The notes under the pieces are model-generated. The model ran no database searches. It saw nothing but the letters and a program-made list of their open reading frames with translations, and was not told the DNA's origin. From positions 423,676 to 487,675 of the forward strand of contig JAHRYN010000002.1 in the NCBI GenBank assembly GCA_020621405.1: a DNA stretch of 64,000 nucleotides, in the 5' to 3' direction. Shown piece after piece: positions 61,539-64,000 of the stretch. The DNA comes from Betaproteobacteria bacterium. Its GTDB lineage: Bacteria > Pseudomonadota > Gammaproteobacteria > Burkholderiales > Rhodocyclaceae. Made by a program: the position numbers and the translations under genes. Numbering within the stretch: position 1 is the stretch's first letter; each line of letters opens with the position of its first letter.

Positions 61539-64000
61539 GATGTTTTCTTCCTTCCCATGGCTGCCTTTGAGGCAAGCTTGCTCTTCTCTGCGGCTGTCAT
61601 CTTCGTGTAGAGCTCAAACAGCTTCTCCAGGCGCTCAGTGTCGTTCTTGAAGCGGCGGCCAATGTAGATGCGCTCCAGTACCTCGTCATTGCGCTCGTGG
61701 GCATGCCGGAGGTTATCCGGCATGGTTTCCGGGTCGTAAAGGTCGGCGATGGTGGCAGGGAAATGCGCCTCGCGAGCCAGCAGGATGTCTTCCGCGCTGT
61801 GCGTCAGGTCGGCCTTGTTCTGCTCCGTGAGCAGGGGAACCGGGAACGTGTTCCAGCCTAGGGTGTTGGAGTAGCGGTATCGAGTTTCCAGCTTGCCGCA
61901 AACGGTCGCGATCCAGATAAGGTGCAAACGGCTTGCGATTACTGCGATATTCCACAGTGGTACGTCGTATAAGCCATACGTCGCGTTGCTCAAGGTACTT
62001 CTGTTATCCGTTAGCCCGACGGGAAGATACGGTCTATTTTCTGAGGAATGAATCGGGACAATGATGGTCTGTATTTTTCCGATTCGCATCAACTTCAGCT
62101 GGTGTGGGCGTTTCGCGAGAATGGTGCGCGCGCCTTTGTCCGGGCTTGCCAAGCGAAGTTCACGTACAGCCTCGATTCGACGGCGCAATGCTGGAATCTC
62201 AAGGGCCTCAGGTAGATGCTCATCCTCAATCCAGGCGCAATAGCGCATTGTGTTGTTGATGACGTCATGTGCGCCATAAATTCGGCGTATGAAACGCTCA
62301 CGTTGTGCGGGCGAAAAATTTAGCCCATTCAGTTCATCATGGCTGAGCAATAAATTACCGCCATCACTGGGCTTGTTGCCGAACTCCATGATTCCCAGAT
62401 CAGATATCGGTGTGCTTTGCTTGTTTATGATTACTCGGGAGCCAATAGTCAGGTACGGCGAAATGGATGCGCCTTCGCGCAATACGACGCTGCCATCTTC
62501 CTGATGTGCGTACAAACGACGCAATGCGTTATTCGACCGCCCAATTCCAACAACGGCCACTGTGACACCTGCATTGTTGCTGGCAAGATTTGCCCACTTG
62601 AATGAGGTGTAGGCGAAAACTATGTCGCAATCAGAGCTATATACCACGGGCCATATTATGGGGACGGACTGGCCTTGACAGATTGAGTTGGTGCTAACGA
62701 ATGCTGCGACGCCTCCAGCGTTGCGAATGTAGTCTGCCGCTTTGATGAACCAGCCCGCTACATAATCCAAGAATCCAGGCGAGTCACTGCGTCCGCCCAC
62801 GATATCTCGGATATCGGCCTTTTGTTCAGCGGTTTGATACGTATTTCCCAAGTATGGCGGATTGCCGCAGATATATGTTTCTCCGCCTTCGTTATCGAAA
62901 TCAATCTGTACCTGCACAAGCGGGGTATTAAATAGATCGTCGGACACTAGTTTGACGCCAGCGCCATGTGCATCCATGAGCGCGAGCCAGTCCAGTCGCA
63001 GTGCATTTCCACAGACAATCCAGTTCTTCGTATCCAACGGGAGAAACTCAGCCAGAGCGTCTTTCTGCCCGCGATACAGCACATCGCACTGGAACTCGGC
63101 AATGATTAGTGCCAAGCGGGCAATCTCCGCCGGAAAGTCCCGAAGCTCGATGCCCCGGAAGTTGGTCAGCGGAATTTCACTGCCCTGGTGCATCTCACCC
63201 CTTCGGCGATTGATCTCCGCCTCAATCTCGCGCATCTGCTTGTAAGCGATGACCAGGAAATTGCCCGAGCCACAGGCCGGGTCAAACACCCGGATGCGTG
63301 CCATGCGCTTGCGCAGATTCAGCAACTTGCGCTCGTTATCGCCGGCCTCGGCCAGCGCGGACCGCAGGTCGTCCAGGAACAGCGGGTTCAACACCTTCAG
63401 GATGTTGGGCACGCTGGTGTAGTGCATGCCCAGGGCGCCGCGCTCTTCGTCGTCGGCCACCGCCTGAATCATGCTGCCGAAGATGTCGGGGTTGATTTCG
63501 CGCCAGTTCAGCGCGCCCGCATGCAGCAGGTAGGTGCGCGCCATCTGGGTGAAGCGCGGCACCTCGGTGCTGCCCGAGAACAGCCCGCCGTTCACGTAGG
63601 GGAAGGCATTAGCCCATGCCGGCAGGCGGGGCGTGGCAGTGGCTCGCTCCGAGGGCTTGATGTTCATGGCCCGGAAGATTTCGGACAGCACCTCATGGGT
63701 GTTGCCCGCGCTGCGTTCGCTCCAGCGGTCCACCGTCTGCGTGAACAGGCCCGTGTCGCTGAAAATCCCGGTGTCTTCGGCAAAGAAGCAGAACACCAGG
63801 CGCGCCATAAAGTGGTTCATGTCGCTGCGCCGATCGTCCTGGGCCCAGGCTGGATTCTCGCGCAGCAGTTCGACGTACAGCTTGTTCAGCCGCCCCGTGG
63901 CGCGCACGTCGATGGGGTTGTCCTTGATCTCCTTGATGGTGGAGATACCCGCCAGCGGTAGCAGGAAGCCGAAGTGGTTGGGGAAGTCCTCAAAGTTGCA
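61535..64000 (-). CDS. MmeI-like N6-adenine DNA methyltransferase (partial)
   Basis: At least 821 aa; the 5' end is beyond the window, since the frame stays open to base 64000 with 'NFEDFPNHFGFLLPLAGIS' upstream of the first in-frame GTG (63907). SAM motif 'VFDPACGSGNFLVIAYKQ' and catalytic 'ICGNPPYLGNTYQT' identify a gamma-class N6-adenine enzyme of the MmeI-like family. The part after NPPY, where target recognition lies, is AT-rich relative to flanks. No nuclease motif is seen in the visible part; a nuclease could be in the missing N terminus or be the GIY-YIG protein. Confidence 0.88.
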   Translation of the reverse strand, partial: CNFEDFPNHFGFLLPLAGISTIKEIKDNPIDVRATGRLNKLYVELLRENPAWAQDDRRSDMNHFMARLVFCFFAEDTGIFSDTGLFTQTVDRWSERSAGNTHEVLSEIFRAMNIKPSERATATPRLPAWANAFPYVNGGLFSGSTEVPRFTQMARTYLLHAGALNWREINPDIFGSMIQAVADDEERGALGMHYTSVPNILKVLNPLFLDDLRSALAEAGDNERKLLNLRKRMARIRVFDPACGSGNFLVIAYKQMREIEAEINRRRGEMHQGSEIPLTNFRGIELRDFPAEIARLALIIAEFQCDVLYRGQKDALAEFLPLDTKNWIVCGNALRLDWLALMDAHGAGVKLVSDDLFNTPLVQVQIDFDNEGGETYICGNPPYLGNTYQTAEQKADIRDIVGGRSDSPGFLDYVAGWFIKAADYIRNAGGVAAFVSTNSICQGQSVPIIWPVVYSSDCDIVFAYTSFKWANLASNNAGVTVAVVGIGRSNNALRRLYAHQEDGSVVLREGASISPYLTIGSRVIINKQSTPISDLGIMEFGNKPSDGGNLLLSHDELNGLNFSPAQRERFIRRIYGAHDVINNTMRYCAWIEDEHLPEALEIPALRRRIEAVRELRLASPDKGARTILAKRPHQLKLMRIGKIQTIIVPIHSSENRPYLPVGLTDNRSTLSNATYGLYDVPLWNIAVIASRLHLIWIATVCGKLETRYRYSNTLGWNTFPVPLLTEQNKADLTHSAEDILLAREAHFPATIADLYDPETMPDNLRHAHERNDEVLERIYIGRRFKNDTERLEKLFELYTKMTAAEKSKLASKAAMGRKKTS

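Noticed and set aside
61535-64000. Reading the methyltransferase as starting at 63907
   Set aside because: That codon is GTG and the upstream frame continues to the window edge with conserved-looking sequence, so the gene is incomplete.

Overview
The window is high-GC DNA from what looks like a Betaproteobacterium. The evidence is the groES-groL operon with a CIRCE operator, several TctD/QseB-type two-component pairs, HAE1-type RND efflux, FadL, Ada/AlkB repair genes and REP-like intergenic repeats. A Rhodocyclales-type organism (for example a Methyloversatilis relative) is my guess from gene content only; no 16S or other marker is present.

Three blocks are visible. (1) About 1 to 20.3 kb is an integrated mobile element of prophage or integrative-island type, entering from the left edge. 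It has small plus-strand orphan genes (two preceded by the same hairpin leader), two tandem ParB-methyltransferase fusions, and a long minus-strand replication/recombination operon with many ATGA-type overlaps. That operon runs from a HTH gene through small genes, a BRO-N protein, a Sak4-like ATPase, a PD-(D/E)XK nuclease, a P4-type primase-helicase, a RuvC-like nuclease and DUF6362. A separate operon carries a serine recombinase with DUF2924. Next comes an XRE / ImmA-IrrE / OST-HTH operon, divergent from a two-gene unit of unknown function. The block ends beside a tRNA-Phe gene whose terminator is intact. No capsid, tail or terminase gene is inside the window.

(2) About 20.3 to 57.9 kb is chromosomal core. 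In order: a small membrane protein and a two-component pair; groL/groES; a second two-component pair followed by a DegP/HtrA protease with a PmrA-like box in front of it; a secreted protein, PsiF and a YqaA/DedA-type protein; a minus-strand electron-transfer operon (cytochrome b561, monoheme cytochrome-porin fusion, small cytochrome c); a third two-component pair; a CDF metal exporter; an amidase; a PAS/GGDEF diguanylate cyclase; LysR with a LigB-type dioxygenase and YceI; a 120-bp-period repeat array; a TetR-OMF-MFP-RND efflux operon; FadL; a MetX-like hydrolase; DUF1877; a ferredoxin-NADP reductase; DUF1275; and an alkylation-repair cluster (AlkA-like, Ada, AlkB).

(3) From 58.2 kb to the right edge is a minus-strand three-gene operon: an MmeI-like N6-adenine methyltransferase (cut by the window edge), a superfamily 2 helicase and a GIY-YIG nuclease. 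It is best read as a restriction-modification or phage-defence cassette. The part of the methyltransferase downstream of its NPPY motif is clearly more AT-rich than its flanks.

The most promising under-described items are the duplicated hairpin leader at 374-437 and 833-900, the XRE/ImmA/OST-HTH plus two-gene module at 15.5-20.1 kb, the Cyc2-like cytochrome-porin operon at 30.9-33.3 kb, and the methyltransferase-helicase-GIY-YIG operon at the right edge. Starts were chosen by Shine-Dalgarno sequence and overlap. Functions come from motif reading without database searches.
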